Source of the DNA: Bacteroidaceae bacterium
GTDB lineage: Bacteria > Bacteroidota > Bacteroidia > Bacteroidales > Bacteroidaceae
Assembly: GCA_017614465.1 (NCBI GenBank)
Contig: JAGABW010000049.1
Coordinates: 1-63,812 of the forward strand
Length of the DNA: 63,812 bases
Direction of reading: 5' to 3'
A program made the translations under genes and the position numbers. Below the pieces are notes generated by a model, which was given only the letters and a program-made list of their open reading frames with translations, ran no database searches and was not told where the DNA came from. Of this stretch, positions 62,380 through 63,812 are shown in pieces. Every line of letters begins with the position of its first letter. Positions within the stretch are counted from its first letter, which is position 1.

Positions 62380-63812
62380 TTAATACTGTCTAACACTTAT
62401 TGTACCGTCAGCATTATATTGAACGAACATCAAAGCATTGTTGACAAATCCGCTCCATGAGTTCTTATGAACGAAATGCATTGGGTTTTGAAGTGCAGGA
62501 GTTTTCAGCTTGTCAATATTTGATGCGAAATTATCTCCTTGTTCAAACATATGACGGACAAAATAATTTGCTATATCATAACCCAACATTCCATATCGTG
62601 GATAGGTGTTGTATTGGTCACGCTTGAATGAATGACGGAATTTCTGATTGAAAGCAATTGATGCTGTTGAGTTTGGATTATTATAGAATGTTGTGAAATA
62701 TATACAACGGTATTTTCGGAATGATTCTGCCTCTTTATCAGCAAAAGCTTGCCAATCGGCATATCCGCACATTTGGATATTAAATGAAGACAGATCCAAC
62801 TCATTTAATCGTTTAACGACTCTTGTATATGCAGTTTTTGTTCCTGATGACAGAACTATTATGTTTTCACCTTCTTCTGATAACACCTCACGAATAGTTC
62901 CAAGATTCTTTAAGTCAACATTTGAAAATAATTTGTTCTGACTGTTCAGGAAATTCTTCAATCTGGTTGTATTCTCGAGCTTATCCATTTGGTCCTCGAT
63001 ATTTACAAAGACGAATTTTGCATTTGGATGCATTTCGATCAATGATTCATATGCACGCAAATATCCATTAGTATCCAACTTGGTATTTACCTGATAAACA
63101 TTACGTGTGTTGTTTACGATTGCAGAATTTGATGACAAAGGCACAACTAACGAGATGTTGTTTTGTTCTGTAAAACTGATTAACTTTGTGATATTATTCA
63201 CGTTCTTAGGACCGATAATCAATTTTACGTTTTTGATTTGTGGCAAACGAAGAACACTGTCTATATCTGCTTCATCATATGCATATATCTTTGCACTCAC
63301 ACCTTCTTTCTTCAAATCAGATATTGCCAACATCACACCCTCATAGAAATCAATCATAGTAATCATGTCCTTATTCTTCTTTTCAGAATCAAGACCATAT
63401 GGCATTATGACAGCCAGTGAAACTGGATCTGGTTTCTTTATTTCAATAACTGGAGCTGGTGCTGGTGGATATAAAGCCAGAAGTTCTTCTTTTGTATATG
63501 GAATACACAATTCTGTTCCCTTCTTCAGTTTATCATCCTTTGCAAGTGTAGGATTTGCTTCAATCAATTCTTGTACAGATATCCCGTTTTCATGTGCAAT
63601 ACCATATAAAGTTTCCTTCTTTTTTACCTTATATGTTGATTTACATGGCACTGTAGGCTTTGACTGTTCTGATTTCGATGAAATATTTACAGCCGCCTCT
63701 AACGGACGTGTAGCAGACTGAGTTAATTGATTAAGTGACACACTCTTAGTAACAGGGATTTGTATGATTTGTCCTGCCATTATGTTTTCAGACATTCCAG
63801 GATTGGCTGCAA
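62380..63812 (-). CDS. LysM-domain protein with periplasmic-binding-type receptor domain (cut by window edge)
   Basis: The reading frame is open to the last base, so the N-terminus is outside the window. The first visible residues, ANPGMSENIMAGQIIQIP, are the second half of a LysM domain, so the in-frame ATG at 63795 is not the start. A second LysM (STYKVKKKETLYGIAHENG ... ELIEANPTLA) follows, then from about 130 residues a type I periplasmic-binding fold (VSLAVIMPYGLDSE, LIIGPKNVNNITKLI). It probably binds peptidoglycan through LysM, with a ligand-binding-like domain. This LysM-plus-receptor layout is common in Bacteroidetes; function unproven. Confidence 0.85.
   Translation of the reverse strand, partial: AANPGMSENIMAGQIIQIPVTKSVSLNQLTQSATRPLEAAVNISSKSEQSKPTVPCKSTYKVKKKETLYGIAHENGISVQELIEANPTLAKDDKLKKGTELCIPYTKEELLALYPPAPAPVIEIKKPDPVSLAVIMPYGLDSEKKNKDMITMIDFYEGVMLAISDLKKEGVSAKIYAYDEADIDSVLRLPQIKNVKLIIGPKNVNNITKLISFTEQNNISLVVPLSSNSAIVNNTRNVYQVNTKLDTNGYLRAYESLIEMHPNAKFVFVNIEDQMDKLENTTRLKNFLNSQNKLFSNVDLKNLGTIREVLSEEGENIIVLSSGTKTAYTRVVKRLNELDLSSFNIQMCGYADWQAFADKEAESFRKYRCIYFTTFYNNPNSTASIAFNQKFRHSFKRDQYNTYPRYGMLGYDIANYFVRHMFEQGDNFASNIDKLKTPALQNPMHFVHKNSWSGFVNNALMFVQYNADGTISVRQY

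Noticed and set aside
63778..63795. ATG at 63795 as the start of the LysM gene
   Set aside because: The preceding in-frame codons (AANPG) complete a LysM motif, so the gene continues beyond the window and this Met is internal.

Overview
The window is about 63.8 kb of AT-rich, gene-dense chromosome from an anaerobic Bacteroidales bacterium, most likely Prevotellaceae. The evidence is the promoter grammar (TTTG, 19-20 bases, then TAnnTTTG), the almost complete lack of Shine-Dalgarno sequences, and Bacteroidetes-specific families (DUF4494, DUF4836, DUF4923, DUF6057, BspA-like LRR, the Bat operon, PorT-type barrel). The genus call is an inference. I see no rRNA or tRNA gene, insertion sequence, integrase, prophage or CRISPR array. 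This reads as core chromosome rather than a mobile island.

Layout, left half. Bases 1-698 hold the N-terminal third of Lon (minus strand, cut by the window edge). Bases 1358-7315 are the complete nqrABCDEF operon for the sodium-pumping NADH:quinone oxidoreductase, in which NqrC carries an extra N-terminal rubredoxin-like domain. Then come a sulfhydrylase/cysteine synthase pair (metY-type, cysK), ruvX and def, and a TPR protein interrupted by a one-base frameshift. These are followed by a small lipoprotein, a GH51 arabinofuranosidase, a long RluA-type pseudouridine synthase, a glycosyltransferase, and a convergent, 3'-overlapping DegT-type sugar aminotransferase. A candidate structured small RNA lies between that gene and recF. 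recF is followed by a DUF721/DciA-like gene.

Middle. From 31.1 kb down to 21.7 kb, on the minus strand, runs a MoxR-DUF58-BatD-like-BatA-BatB-BatC-BatD/E cluster ending in a PAP2 phosphatase. BatD and BatE are one fused protein here. Next are a GDP-mannose pyrophosphorylase, a small membrane-anchored protein, and a DUF6057-glgB pair (glycogen branching) with a YhcH-family gene. A 14-repeat MORN protein follows. A plus-strand chain of four mutually overlapping genes comes next (DUF4494, YggS, Crp/Fnr regulator, D-2-hydroxyacid dehydrogenase). Then come a DUF4923 lipoprotein, an MBL-fold hydrolase, panB, a GT2 glycosyltransferase and a DUF456 protein.

Right end, all minus strand: a secreted GH2 beta-galactosidase, a BspA-like LRR protein, and a five-gene envelope-looking cluster (TPR, DUF4836 lipoprotein, ABC ATPase, FtsX-like permease, APH-type kinase fused to a RapZ C-terminal domain). 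These are followed by glnS, a BadF-type sugar kinase coupled to a second GDP-mannose pyrophosphorylase, rpsP, a PorT-type outer-membrane barrel and a LysM/periplasmic-binding protein cut by the window end.

How the parts fit. The functions are those of a glycan-degrading gut or oral anaerobe: sodium-based energy conservation, secreted arabinan/galactoside hydrolases, glycogen storage, sugar-nucleotide and cell-wall sugar metabolism, and envelope maintenance (Bat, ABC/FtsX). The most unusual points are the rubredoxin-NqrC fusion, the APH-RapZ fusion and its operon, the BatD-BatE fusion, the candidate ncRNA before recF, a promoter embedded in the rpsP terminator, and a recF promoter so close to the ATG that the mRNA should be leaderless.
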